Of a stretch of 58,238 bases of DNA, positions 7,741 through 15,931 are shown piece by piece (position 1 is the stretch's first letter; each line of letters opens with the position of its first letter). Source of the DNA: Pseudoxanthomonas japonensis (GTDB lineage: Bacteria; Pseudomonadota; Gammaproteobacteria; Xanthomonadales; Xanthomonadaceae); contig NZ_PDWW01000028.1 in NCBI RefSeq assembly GCF_010093445.1, forward strand, positions 1 through 58,238. The letters are read 5' to 3'. The position numbers and the translations under genes were made by a program. The notes under the pieces are model-generated. The model ran no database searches. It was not told the DNA's origin and saw nothing but the letters and a program-made list of their open reading frames with translations.

Positions 7741-9639
7741 TCAGGCGCCGAGGTGCTCGGCGCGGTCGCGGTGCGGCATCTCCAGCACGTTGCTGGTCGC
7801 GCGGGCGCTCTCCTGCTCGGCGTCGTAGATGCAGACGCGGTTGCGGCCGGCGTGCTTGGCGCGATACAGCTGCTTGTCCGCCTGCGAGAGCAGCTTGGCC
7901 AGGCTGTAGCCGGACTGCTGGGTGGAGGTCACCCCGAAGCTGCCGGTGATGGCGAAGACGTGGCCGGTCTCGCGGGTCTCGATCTGGGCCAGGCGCACGC
8001 GGCAGTCTTCGGCCACGCGGGAGGCGGCGCGCAGGTCGCAGCCGTACATGAGGATGGCGAACTCTTCGCCGCCGAGGCGGCCCAGCACGTCGATGCGCCG
8101 GCAGAAGCCCTTGCTGGCCTCGGCCACTTCCTTCAACGCCCAGTCGCCGGTGCCGTGGCCGAAGCGGTCGTTGATGTTCTTGAAGTGGTCCAGGTCGAAC
8201 ATGATCAGCGCGGCCTGTTCGCCATTGCGGGCGCACTCGGCCAACGCACGCTCGGCGCGGATGGTGAAGTGGTGGCGGTTGCAGATGCCGGTCAGCGCAT
8301 CGGTCTCGGCCATCTTCTTCAGCGACAGCTGCACGCGCTTGATCTTGAATGCCCAGTAGCCGATGGAGGCGATCAGCAGTATCAGCAGGATGACAATCAG
8401 GCGCGTGTTCTGTGCGGCCTGCTGGTCGACCTTCTGCTGCAGCTGGAGAACCTGGTTCTTCTGGTCCAGGGCGCTGATCTGCTGGGTCTTCTGCAGCGTC
8501 TCCTGACGAACGATCTGGTAGGCGAGCTCGCGCGCATTCACTTCATTGAGGTACGCCCGATCGGCTTCCGCGTACTTGCGGTACTGGACCAGCGCCTGGA
8601 CTTTGTCGCTTCGGCGCTCCGCGATCTCATACAGCGTCCGGTAGGCCGAGACAAGCGGCGATGAGAACGCAATGTTGGCGCTCAATGCCGTAGCGCGATT
8701 GGCATGATCTTCCGCCGCTCGTATGTCCTGTTCCTCGAGCAGGTACTGAGCCAGCAATGCATGCGTTTCTCCGACCAGGCGGGGGTAACGCGTACCCTCG
8801 ATCTCGGCAAGATGCGCCTGCAGCAGGGAGATCGCCTTGCGACGTTGACCCTGCGACGCCCACTTCTGCGCCAGTACCTGGCGCGCGAGATTGGCCAGCA
8901 CGACCTCCTTGTTCGCCTGGCAACCGTCGATTACGGCTTTGAGAGCTTGGTCATCGTTGGACAGTTCGCCAAGGAAGAACTGCGCCTCCGCCTTCTGGAA
9001 ACCCGCGAAGCACAGTTCGCGCGGCACCTTGCTCGTCTCCAGCACCTGATCTGCGAACCGTACGCCATGCTCGTACTGGCCAATCTGGTTGTAAAGCACC
9101 GCCGCCGCCACTGCCACGTGGATTTTCAACGACTCGTCGGTCGCCTGAGGCAGCAGCGTTAACGTCTCCTCGAGCTGGCGCAAGCCCTCGACGAATTGAC
9201 GCGTGCCCGCGTAATTGTTGACGATCAGCGCGCCTGCGCGGATCTGGATGTCGGGACTGTACTCGGGCTTGAGCAGCGCCTGGGCGGCCTTGATGGCATC
9301 GTTGAACCGGCCCGAGAACGCCAGCGCGTATGCGTTCAGGTACTCGATCTGGGCCTTCTGACCCTTGTCAGCCTTGGTGGCACGCCCGTTGATTTCGCGC
9401 AGAAGTTGCCGAAACGCAACCGGGTCGCCGCTGCGGATCGCTTCCGCCTCGACCAGCAATTGCTCCAAGGTCGGTTCCGGGGCAGCAGCGGCAGGCAATC
9501 CCCACGCCAAGAGGGCCGCGAGCACAAGCCCACGACCCGCATTCCGCCAGCGGGATCCGTTCCGTTGGACGAGTCTGCCCTGGTTACTGGGCAGGCTTGT
9601 CTTCCAGCGGTTCCTCTCGTCCATCCTGATCCCCTTCAT
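7741..9639 (-). CDS. TPR/transmembrane/GGDEF sensor diguanylate cyclase
   Basis: This protein of about 632 residues has a signal peptide (RGLVLAALLAWGLPAAAA), a long periplasmic helical repeat region of TPR type (about 60-390), a coiled coil (LQKTQQISALDQKNQVLQLQQK), one transmembrane helix (about 413-431) and a cytoplasmic GGDEF domain. The active-site motif is GGEEF (523-527) in GRLGGEEFAILMYG, so activity is expected. A true RxxD inhibition site is not obvious at the usual position (RIDV). The ATG at 9639 follows AAGGAG; ATG at 9624 is an alternative. Its 5' end overlaps the precursor-like gene by 56 bases, pointing to translational coupling and to a shared operon with the borosin-type methyltransferase. 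Confidence 0.87.
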   Translation of the reverse strand: MKGIRMDERNRWKTSLPSNQGRLVQRNGSRWRNAGRGLVLAALLAWGLPAAAAPEPTLEQLLVEAEAIRSGDPVAFRQLLREINGRATKADKGQKAQIEYLNAYALAFSGRFNDAIKAAQALLKPEYSPDIQIRAGALIVNNYAGTRQFVEGLRQLEETLTLLPQATDESLKIHVAVAAAVLYNQIGQYEHGVRFADQVLETSKVPRELCFAGFQKAEAQFFLGELSNDDQALKAVIDGCQANKEVVLANLARQVLAQKWASQGQRRKAISLLQAHLAEIEGTRYPRLVGETHALLAQYLLEEQDIRAAEDHANRATALSANIAFSSPLVSAYRTLYEIAERRSDKVQALVQYRKYAEADRAYLNEVNARELAYQIVRQETLQKTQQISALDQKNQVLQLQQKVDQQAAQNTRLIVILLILLIASIGYWAFKIKRVQLSLKKMAETDALTGICNRHHFTIRAERALAECARNGEQAALIMFDLDHFKNINDRFGHGTGDWALKEVAEASKGFCRRIDVLGRLGGEEFAILMYGCDLRAASRVAEDCRVRLAQIETRETGHVFAITGSFGVTSTQQSGYSLAKLLSQADKQLYRAKHAGRNRVCIYDAEQESARATSNVLEMPHRDRAEHLGA

Positions 9640-9874
9640 GCTCTTCTCCTTCCTTGAGAGGCTGCTCGTCCGGCGCAAAGATCGCGCACACCATGCGGGC
9701 CCGCCCACCCAGAACATCGGTCAACGACGCGCTGTCGCGTGACAGTAGCAATTGCTGCTGGTCGACACCGATCTCATGCTCAACGGCAAACGACGCGATC
9801 AGACGCGACACTGCCTGCTGGTCCATTACCGCACTCGCACCCAACCGTTCCAGCACCTGGACTACATTCGACAC
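9584..9874 (-). CDS. Putative split-borosin precursor peptide
   Basis: This 96-residue protein starts at GTG (9872-9874) with a strong ribosome-binding site (GGGGAG, complement of 9881-9886). Residues 1-57 form a predicted all-helical leader (VVQVLERLGASAVM... QQQLLLSRDSASLTDVLGG) that resembles in layout the binding domain of SonA-type borosin precursors: helix, a gap, then a DxxxLxxLLG-like helix. Residues 61-68 (MVCAIFAP) are a short hydrophobic stretch in the place of the methylated core, and 69-96 form an acidic, glycine/proline-containing tail. I recall SonA-family precursors having this shape. Its last 18 codons overlap the start of the diguanylate cyclase. The family call rests on architecture and on the neighbouring methyltransferase. 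Confidence 0.68.
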   Translation of the reverse strand: MSNVVQVLERLGASAVMDQQAVSRLIASFAVEHEIGVDQQQLLLSRDSASLTDVLGGRARMVCAIFAPDEQPLKEGEEHEGDQDGREEPLEDKPAQ

Positions 9875-9880
9875 TGCATT

Positions 9881-9886
9881 CTCCCC
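9881..9886 (-). promoter_or_regulatory. Ribosome-binding site of the precursor-like gene
   Basis: The complement reads GGGGAG, six bases before the GTG start at 9874. It is a strong Shine-Dalgarno match that decides in favour of the GTG start and of translation of this small gene. Confidence 0.7.
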
Positions 9887-9915
9887 TGATTACGGACTGG
9901 ATCTACTTCGCCGAC

Positions 9916-9934
9916 CCGGCTTGCCGACAGCCGG
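9916..9934. other. Hairpin between GNAT and precursor-like genes
   Basis: CCGGCT (9916-9921) pairs with AGCCGG (9929-9934) across a 7-base loop within the 173-base gap (9875-10047) upstream of the precursor gene. It has no following T-run, so it is unlikely to be an intrinsic terminator. It could shape transcript processing or attenuation between the methyltransferase pair and the precursor. This is a weak call from base pairing alone. Confidence 0.3.
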
Positions 9935-10047
9935 TCATCAACCCCCTGATGGTTCACGGCATCTCGGCCCCACCGCGCTCCAATGGAACGACGATACCCG
10001 CTTTTCAGGCCGTCATCCACCGGCCCAACGTGTGCAGAAAGCGGGCC

Positions 10048-10539
10048 TCACGCCTCGCGGACGCGGTACCAGCCCTGCCAGCCTGCCTCGGCAAGCGACT
10101 CCGGATGGAAGCCCAGGGCCTTCATGACCCTGGCTCCAGCCTCGTTGGCATCCACGTGCCGCGCCGCGACCTTCGCCACACCGAGTACATCAAAGGCATG
10201 GCGGGTCACGCTGGGTACGACTTCCTGCGCCGCTCCACAGCTGCGCCATGCCGGCAACAGCATCATGCCAAGTTCCGCTCGCGCACGATCCCCTGTCAGG
10301 GCAATGACGCCGATTGGTTCCCCCGCATGGGTAGCCACGATCCACAGGCGGTAGCGGAATCGTGGCTCTGTGCACGCGGACAGCACTTTGTCGAAATTCG
10401 CTGATGCCTGCCCCCATGACCACGGTGGAGCAACATGCTTCATGGTCTCGGCATCGGTGTAGAGGCGGCCATAAAGGTCCGCGTCCTCCCGCGTGGGCGA
10501 CCGGAGAAGGAATCGCGCGCTGGCGTCAGGTACGGTCAT
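10048..10539 (-). CDS. GNAT family N-acetyltransferase (RimJ/RimL-like)
   Basis: This 163-residue protein has the GNAT layout of the RimJ/RimL type: FLLRSPTREDADLYGRLYTDAETMKHV at the start, then GEPIGVIALTGDRARAELGMMLLPAWRSCGAAQEV (beta-4/CoA-pyrophosphate region, though the usual RxxGxG/A is degenerate as WRSCGAA), and ARHVDANEAGARVMKALGFHPES at the C-terminus. It would transfer an acetyl group from acetyl-CoA to an amine. The gene overlaps the borosin-type methyltransferase stop by four bases (ATGA), so the two are translationally coupled. A tailoring role on the peptide, or self-protection, is conceivable but not shown. Confidence 0.85.
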   Translation of the reverse strand: MTVPDASARFLLRSPTREDADLYGRLYTDAETMKHVAPPWSWGQASANFDKVLSACTEPRFRYRLWIVATHAGEPIGVIALTGDRARAELGMMLLPAWRSCGAAQEVVPSVTRHAFDVLGVAKVAARHVDANEAGARVMKALGFHPESLAEAGWQGWYRVREA

Positions 10540-11321
10540 TGCGCCGCGTCGAGGCGAGCCAACCGATCCAGCAACGGGCGGTTGAGCACCATCGGCTTGG
10601 CAGGCGGGATGACCAGTGTCGTTTCCAGTCGAAGATTCGCGGCCGGCAACGCCGACAGCGTCATGCGCTCCGCACGGTGCGTATGGATGGGAAGCGTGGC
10701 GGCTTCGTAGGCGATGACTTCATGGGTCATCGGATAATCCTCGGTAAGCACATCGAGTAGAACACGACGGAATGCCGCCCCGGTAGCAAAGCGTGCGAGG
10801 GTGAAGTCACCAGCAATGCCTATCTGCCACAGCACGAGATAGGCCGACGGATCGATACGCCGCTTATAGAACATGAACTGGCTTGCCTCGTAATGCTGGC
10901 AGCCATGCGTGCCCGGATCGATGCCCAAGTCCGCGTAAAGGCAGTCCTCCGCGGACACGGCCGCCTCCATGATCGCGTCAAACCCTTCCTTGCGTGCGAG
11001 TTCGACCGCGCGATGCGGCACCACCGCGAACACGCCGGGATGTCCATAGAAAGCACCGCAGACGCGGCGCCCGGCACGCACTTCCGCCAGCATCGCTTCC
11101 ACCATCTCGCGATAGCTCTCGGATCGCGGCTTTCCCTCAATGTAGAAGGGCTGCAGACTGCGGACGTCTGCACTCATGCCCTGCACCCAAAGTTCGACCA
11201 GCGGGTCAGATACCGCCGCGAAGACGACATCCGCGCCCTCGATGTGCTGTCTCGCCCTCGGCCCCAGATGCGAACCCAACGTCATACCCAGCCCGACACA
11301 CGCGAGACTGCCCTTCCCCAT
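10536..11321 (-). CDS. Split-borosin-type peptide backbone alpha-N-methyltransferase
   Basis: This 261-residue protein is a tetrapyrrole-methylase-fold enzyme (MGKGSLACVGLGMTLG, then FYGHPGVFAVVPHRAVELA, and SAEDCLYADLGIDPGTHGCQHYEASQFMFYKRR). The last two blocks match the SonM/OphMA group, which uses S-adenosylmethionine to methylate peptide backbone amides. Tyr60, Arg66 and Tyr70 have the same 6- and 4-residue spacing as OphMA Tyr66, Arg72 and Tyr76, which are catalytic. It lacks the fused C-terminal substrate of fungal OphMA, so the substrate must be separate: the small gene two genes downstream is the candidate. Start at ATG 11321, with AGGGGAATGG before it; a TTG 30 bases upstream is less likely. 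It lies 79 bases downstream of trxC. Confidence 0.82.
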   Translation of the reverse strand: MGKGSLACVGLGMTLGSHLGPRARQHIEGADVVFAAVSDPLVELWVQGMSADVRSLQPFYIEGKPRSESYREMVEAMLAEVRAGRRVCGAFYGHPGVFAVVPHRAVELARKEGFDAIMEAAVSAEDCLYADLGIDPGTHGCQHYEASQFMFYKRRIDPSAYLVLWQIGIAGDFTLARFATGAAFRRVLLDVLTEDYPMTHEVIAYEAATLPIHTHRAERMTLSALPAANLRLETTLVIPPAKPMVLNRPLLDRLARLDAAQ

Positions 11322-11400
11322 TACCCATTCCCCTGAAAACAACCATCCCAATCACGATCTCTTACCTGCCCCGCCAGGCGAAATGCAAGCCTGCCGACTA

Positions 11401-11841
11401 CTAGAGGTCTCGTCCCCTCGCCCATCGCACGATCCCCTCCGCCTGCATCGCCCCGCTCTGCCGCGCGATCTCGCGACCGCCCTGCAGCAGCACCATCGTC
11501 GGGATGCTGCGGATGCCGAAGCGGTTGCCCAGCCCCGGACTGGCGTCCGTGTCCACCTTCGCCAGGCGCATCGCGGGTTCCAGCACGCCCGCCGCGCGCT
11601 CGAAGTGTGGCGCCATCTGCAGGCACGGGCCGCACCACGGCGCCCAGAAATCGACCAGCAGCGGCAACGTGCTGCGCAGCGCATGACGATCGAAGTCCGC
11701 CTCGCCCAGCGCCAGCGGCACGCCCGTGAACAACGCGTCGTGGCAGCGCCCGCACTGCGGGGCCTCGGCCAACCGCTCCACCGGCACGCGGTTCATCGCG
11801 GCGCAGTGGGGGCAGGCGATCAGGTGAGCATCGAGGTCCAT
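11401..11841 (-). CDS. trxC: Thioredoxin 2 (TrxC)
   Basis: This 146-residue protein has an N-terminal zinc ribbon (CPHC...CGRC, about residues 10-34) followed by a thioredoxin domain with the active site WAPWCGPCLQMAPHFE (Cys about 69 and 72) and the cis-proline loop GIRSIPTMVLLQGG. It is a cytoplasmic disulfide reductase linked to oxidative stress, with the zinc ribbon distinguishing TrxC from TrxA. The ATG at 11841 was chosen over a GTG two codons upstream (11847). It is transcribed in the same direction as, and just upstream of, the methyltransferase cluster, and may share a transcript with it; it is divergent from the TPR gene. Confidence 0.92.
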   Translation of the reverse strand: MDLDAHLIACPHCAAMNRVPVERLAEAPQCGRCHDALFTGVPLALGEADFDRHALRSTLPLLVDFWAPWCGPCLQMAPHFERAAGVLEPAMRLAKVDTDASPGLGNRFGIRSIPTMVLLQGGREIARQSGAMQAEGIVRWARGRDL

Positions 11842-11929
11842 GCGCACATCCTAACGCCCGCAATGTGCCAATGCTGCATCGCCACAGCGCATAGACTGCC
11901 GCCATCGTCTTCGTCGGGAGGGCCGCCCC

Positions 11930-13000
11930 ATGATCGCCACCCTGCTGGCCGCCACGCTGGCCATGGCCGGACTGGCGCCCGTCGCGCCCGCCGCCCAGCC
12001 GCCTACACCGGCGGAGATCATGTCCCTGCCCGACCCGCTGCGGCAGCAGTTCCACGCCAGGGTGCTGTCGATGCCGCGCGGTTCCGAACAACGCCTGCGG
12101 CGGATGGTCGAGTTCCTCTTCTCGCCCGACGACCTGGGCATGAGTTACGACATCGATGCCAACCACACGATTGCCGAGGCCTACGCCACCCGCAAGGCGA
12201 ACTGCCTCAGTTTCACCCTGCTGGCCATCGCGCTGGCGCGTGAGGCCGGCCTGCAGGCCTACGGCCAGCAGATCGACGAGACCCTCGCCTGGCGGCAGGA
12301 ACAGGACACGCTCTACCGCACCCACCACGTCAATGCCGGCGTGCTTATCCAGCACCGTCAGCTGACCGTCGACGTCGCCTGGGACCAGGTGATCGCGCGC
12401 AAGCCACCGCGCCGGATCAGCGATACGCGCCTGCTGGTCCACTACTACAACAACCGCGCCGCCGACCTGCTGGAGGCCGGCCGGCTGGACGACGCCCTGC
12501 GCTACGCCAGCGTGGCCAAGACCCTGGACCCCGCTTATGCCGTGACGTGGAGCAACACCGGTGTCGTGCACCTGCGCCATGGCGATCCGGTGAAGGCCGA
12601 ACAGCATTACCTGCACGCGCTGCAGCTGAATCCGCAGGACCCCGGCGCCCTGTCCAACCTGGCCGCGCATTACCAACGCACCGGCAATACCGCCGCCGCG
12701 GCGCGCCTGCAGGCCCGGCTGCAGCGCGTGCAGGCCATGGATCCGTTCCACCATTTCCTGCTGGGCGTCCGCCACGAGCGCGAAGGCGATTTCGAACAGG
12801 CCGTCCGCGACTACCGGCAGGCGATCAAGCTGTTCCCCGACGAACACCGCTTCCATTTCGGCCTGGCGCGTGTGTACTTCCAGATGGGCGACAACCGCCG
12901 CGCCGGCAAGGCGCTGGTACGCGCCGAACATCTCAGCGAAGGCGACCACCGCCAGCTCTATCACGCCAAGCTGGATGCGCTGCGCCGACTCCGGCACTGA
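11930..13000 (+). CDS. Exported transglutaminase-like/TPR protein
   Basis: This 356-residue protein has a signal peptide (MIATLLAATLAMAGLAPVAPA) and then a region with the transglutaminase-like ATRKANCLSFTLLAIALAREAGLQAYGQ motif (Cys nucleophile in NCLSFT). HHVNAGVLI and a VDVAW segment supply candidate His/Asp positions. Residues from about 165 contain TPR repeats (YYNNRAADLLEAGRLDDALRYASVAKTLDP, VTWSNTGVVHLRHGDPVKAEQHYLHALQLNP and further ones). It should lie in the periplasm. The exact substrate is unknown. A good ribosome-binding site (GGGAGGG) precedes the ATG. The stop is 6 bases from the convergent phosphodiesterase gene. Confidence 0.85.
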   Translation: MIATLLAATLAMAGLAPVAPAAQPPTPAEIMSLPDPLRQQFHARVLSMPRGSEQRLRRMVEFLFSPDDLGMSYDIDANHTIAEAYATRKANCLSFTLLAIALAREAGLQAYGQQIDETLAWRQEQDTLYRTHHVNAGVLIQHRQLTVDVAWDQVIARKPPRRISDTRLLVHYYNNRAADLLEAGRLDDALRYASVAKTLDPAYAVTWSNTGVVHLRHGDPVKAEQHYLHALQLNPQDPGALSNLAAHYQRTGNTAAAARLQARLQRVQAMDPFHHFLLGVRHEREGDFEQAVRDYRQAIKLFPDEHRFHFGLARVYFQMGDNRRAGKALVRAEHLSEGDHRQLYHAKLDALRRLRH

Positions 13001-13006
13001 GCCGCA

Positions 13007-13597
13007 TCACCCCAACGGCCACTCGCCCAGCACGTCGTAGTCTGCCTCGCCCTCGATGCTCTGCAGCAGGTGCACGCCCTGCGGGTGCAGCACCACCGGC
13101 GGCACGTCCACCGGCGTCGTGCGCGGCGGCACGTAGGCCAGGGTCAGGTGCGGGACGAAGCTGCGCCCGACGTGCTGCTTGAAGCCGGCCCGCAGCAGGC
13201 GCTGCTGCAGGCCGCGCCAGAAGGCGACCACGGCCGGCGACGGATGCAGCGCTGCCAGTGTCAATGCCGGGTTCTTCGGGTTGCCCAGGCACAGCAGGTG
13301 ATCGAGGGTGATGCCGACCGGTTCCGGCTGCCAGTCCTGCATGGCGTCACGCGCGGTGCGAATCATGTCCTCGCGCGGGCCATCGCTTTCGCCGAGGAAA
13401 TGCAGGGTCAGGTGGTAGCGCTCCGGGCGCACCCAGCGCGCCTGCGGAAACGCAGCCTTGAGGTCTTCGGCACGGTGCCGAAGGCCTTCGCGCTCGCCCG
13501 CCGAGGGCACCAGCGCGAAGAACAGCCGGTGCAGCCGGCCCGGCTGCGGGCTGCCGAACAGGTCGCCTTGCGAGGAGGACGCGGGGGTGGCGGGCAT
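13007..13597 (-). CDS. thpR: RNA 2',3'-cyclic phosphodiesterase (2'-5' RNA ligase family)
   Basis: This 196-residue protein carries the two H-x-T-x motifs of the 2H phosphoesterase superfamily: HLTLHFLGES and HLTLAYVPPR. LFFALVPSAGEREGLR lies at the N-terminus and the RWVRPERYHLTLHFLG segment is typical of the bacterial ThpR/LigT proteins. It hydrolyses 2',3'-cyclic phosphate ends of RNA. The ATG at 13597 gives about the usual length plus a short N-terminal extension (SSSQGDLFGSPQP). The frame remains open upstream. The gene converges with the TPR gene. Confidence 0.9.
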   Translation of the reverse strand: MPATPASSSQGDLFGSPQPGRLHRLFFALVPSAGEREGLRHRAEDLKAAFPQARWVRPERYHLTLHFLGESDGPREDMIRTARDAMQDWQPEPVGITLDHLLCLGNPKNPALTLAALHPSPAVVAFWRGLQQRLLRAGFKQHVGRSFVPHLTLAYVPPRTTPVDVPPVVLHPQGVHLLQSIEGEADYDVLGEWPLG

Positions 13598-13678
13598 GAG
13601 ACGAAACGCAGGAAAAACGACGATGCCCTGCATCATCGGCGCGCGCGCCCGGCGATGCAAGCCGAGCGAGGGCGCGGC

Positions 13679-13770
13679 GTAGCGTGCGCCATGCGCACGA
13701 TCGCATTCAATCCTCCCGATGCACGAATGCGGCAGGCATCGCGCGTGTCGTGCGCATGGCGCACGCTACG
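13679..13770. repeat. GTAG-type inverted repeat
   Basis: GTAGCGTGCGCCATGCGCAC at 13679-13698 recurs as its reverse complement ending CGCTAC at 13770. The two inverted arms lie about 50 bases apart in the gap between the phosphodiesterase start and the M13 peptidase stop. Each arm is a hairpin with a GTAG foot, so this is another REP-like family. The rest of 13598-13807 shows nothing else. Confidence 0.75.
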
Positions 13771-13807
13771 ACGTGGACGCCGCCTCGAGGGCGGCGTCCT
13801 GATGCGG

Positions 13808-15931
13808 CTACCAGATCCGCACGCGGTCCTGCGGCGCGATGTACAGCGGATCGCCCTGCTTGATGCCGAACGCGTCGTACCACGCATCGATGTTGCGCAG
13901 CGGCGCAAACGCGCGGATGTGGCCCGGCGAATGGGTGCCGTTGACGAGTTGCTGGCGCAGCGCGTCGTCGCGCCACAGCGTGCGCCAGATCTGGCCCCAG
14001 CCCATGAAGAAGCGCTGGTCGCCGGTGAAGCCGTCGATCACCGGCGCGGGCTTGCCGCCCAGCGAGCGGTGGTAGGCCTCCAGCGCGATGGTCAGGCCGC
14101 CCAGGTCGCCGATGTTCTCGCCCATCGCCACGCGACCGTTGATGTGCATGCCGGGCAGCGGCGCGAACGTGTAGGCCTCGTACTGCGCGCCGAGCTTGGC
14201 GGCCTGCACTTCGAACTTGGCCGCGTCGTCGGCCGTCCACCAGTCGCGCAGCACGCCCTTGCCGTCGGACTTGCGGCCCTGGTCGTCGAAACCATGGATG
14301 ATCTCGTGGCCGATCACGCCGCCGATGCCGCCGTAGTTCACCGCCGGATCGGCATCCGGATCGAAGAACGGCGGCTGCAGGATGGCGGCCGGGAACACGA
14401 TCTCGTTCTTCACCGAGTTGTAATAGGCGTTCACCGTCTGCGGGGTCATGCCCCACTCGCCCTTGTCGACCGGCTGGCCGATGCGCGCGCGGCGGTAATC
14501 CCACTCGAACTGCCCTGCGCGCTGCGCGTTGCCGAACAGGTCGCCGTTCTTCACCACCAGCGCGCTGTAGTCGCGGTACGTGTCGGGATGGCCGATCTTC
14601 AGGCCGAAGCCGGCGAGCTTGGCGTGCGCCTCGGCCTTGGTGGCTGGGCTCATCCACGCCAGCGTATCCAGGCGTGCGCCCATCGCCGCCTTCACGTTGG
14701 CGACCAGCGCATCCATCTTGGCCTTCGATTCCGGCGGGAAGTACAGCGCCACGTAGTCGCGGCCGATCGCCTCGCCCATCGCCGATTCGGCGAACGAGAC
14801 GCCGCGCTTCCAACGCTCACGCTGCTGCGGCTGGCCGGAGAGGAACTTGTCGCGGAATTCGTACTGCGCCACCGAGAAGTCCTTCGACAGCAGCGGCGCG
14901 GCATTGTCGGCGGCGTGGAAGGCCTGCCACGCCTGCAGCGTGGCGACATCGGTATCGGCGAAGATCGCGGCGATCTTCGGGATGGCGCTGTCCTGGCGGA
15001 TCACCGCGCGACCGGCGCCCTCGACGCCGGCGGCCTTGAAGAAATCCGCCCAAGGAAAGCCCGGCGACGTCGTGGCGAAGGCGGCCATGTCCAGCGGGTT
15101 GTAGGTCTTGTCGCGGTTGCGGCTCTCGGCGCGCGTCCAGTGCGCGTCGGCGATGCGGGTCTCCAGCGCGAGGATCGCCTTTGCGTTCTCCTGCGGCTTC
15201 GCCCAGCCGGCGAGCTGCAGCATCTGCGCGATATAGGCTTCGTAACGCTCGCGCTGCGGCTTGAAATTGTCGCGCAGGTACATCTCGCGATCGCCCAGGC
15301 CCAGGCCACCCTGGCTCAGGTAGAGCGTGTAGCGGTCGGGGTCCTTCTGGTCATCGCTGACGCCCAGGTTGAAGAAGCTGTCGTAGAAGCTGCCGCGCTG
15401 GCCCATCAGCCCGGCCAGCGCCTCCTTGTCCTTCGCCGCGCGGATGCCCGCCAGCACCGGCTGCAGGGGTTTCGCACCGAGCGCGTCGACGGTTTTCTCG
15501 TCCATGAAGCCCCGGTACAGCGCCGCGATCTTGGCGGAGTCGCCGCCGGTCGCGGGGTCGCCCAGCGCATACCCTTCGACCAGCACGCGCAGGCGCGCTT
15601 CGGAGAGGTCACGCAGGATGGCGAAGCCACCATAACTGGATCGGTCGGCCGGGATCTGCGTGGTGTCGGCCCAGGTGCCGCTGACGTAGCGGAAGAAGTC
15701 GGTGCCCGGCTTGGCACTGCGGTCCATGCCGGCGGTGTCGAGGCCCCACGTGCCGAACTGCTTGGCGGCGATCGTCGAACCGGAGGCGGCGCCTGCGGCT
15801 TCGGGCTCGGCGAACAGCGACTGCAGCGTGCAGCCGTCATCCAGGCAAGCGTGGTCTTCGTGGGCGGCCAGCGGGGCGGCGGCGGCGAGGGCCAGCAGGG
15901 TGGCGGCGGACAGCAGGGTCTTCTTCAACAT
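13808..15931 (-). CDS. M13 family zinc metallopeptidase (neprilysin-like)
   Basis: This 707-residue exported protein has a signal peptide (KKTLLSAATLLALAAAAPLAAHE). It carries the zinc motif HEIIH (542-546) in GVIGHEIIHGFDDQGR, then GENIGDLGGLTIALEAY for the third zinc ligand, and the C-terminal VRIW ending typical of M13 (NEP/PepO-like) enzymes. It should degrade short peptides in the periplasm. The start at 15931 was taken at the signal peptide. A neighbouring MHYT-GGDEF-EAL gene is divergently transcribed across 189 bases with no further features. This is a normal-length member with all key residues visible. Confidence 0.93.
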   Translation of the reverse strand: MLKKTLLSAATLLALAAAAPLAAHEDHACLDDGCTLQSLFAEPEAAGAASGSTIAAKQFGTWGLDTAGMDRSAKPGTDFFRYVSGTWADTTQIPADRSSYGGFAILRDLSEARLRVLVEGYALGDPATGGDSAKIAALYRGFMDEKTVDALGAKPLQPVLAGIRAAKDKEALAGLMGQRGSFYDSFFNLGVSDDQKDPDRYTLYLSQGGLGLGDREMYLRDNFKPQRERYEAYIAQMLQLAGWAKPQENAKAILALETRIADAHWTRAESRNRDKTYNPLDMAAFATTSPGFPWADFFKAAGVEGAGRAVIRQDSAIPKIAAIFADTDVATLQAWQAFHAADNAAPLLSKDFSVAQYEFRDKFLSGQPQQRERWKRGVSFAESAMGEAIGRDYVALYFPPESKAKMDALVANVKAAMGARLDTLAWMSPATKAEAHAKLAGFGLKIGHPDTYRDYSALVVKNGDLFGNAQRAGQFEWDYRRARIGQPVDKGEWGMTPQTVNAYYNSVKNEIVFPAAILQPPFFDPDADPAVNYGGIGGVIGHEIIHGFDDQGRKSDGKGVLRDWWTADDAAKFEVQAAKLGAQYEAYTFAPLPGMHINGRVAMGENIGDLGGLTIALEAYHRSLGGKPAPVIDGFTGDQRFFMGWGQIWRTLWRDDALRQQLVNGTHSPGHIRAFAPLRNIDAWYDAFGIKQGDPLYIAPQDRVRIW

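Noticed and set aside
13007..13660. Longer start for the phosphodiesterase gene at 13660
   Set aside because: It would add a basic stretch unlike the family. The ATG at 13597 suits the length and leaves the GTAG repeat outside the gene.
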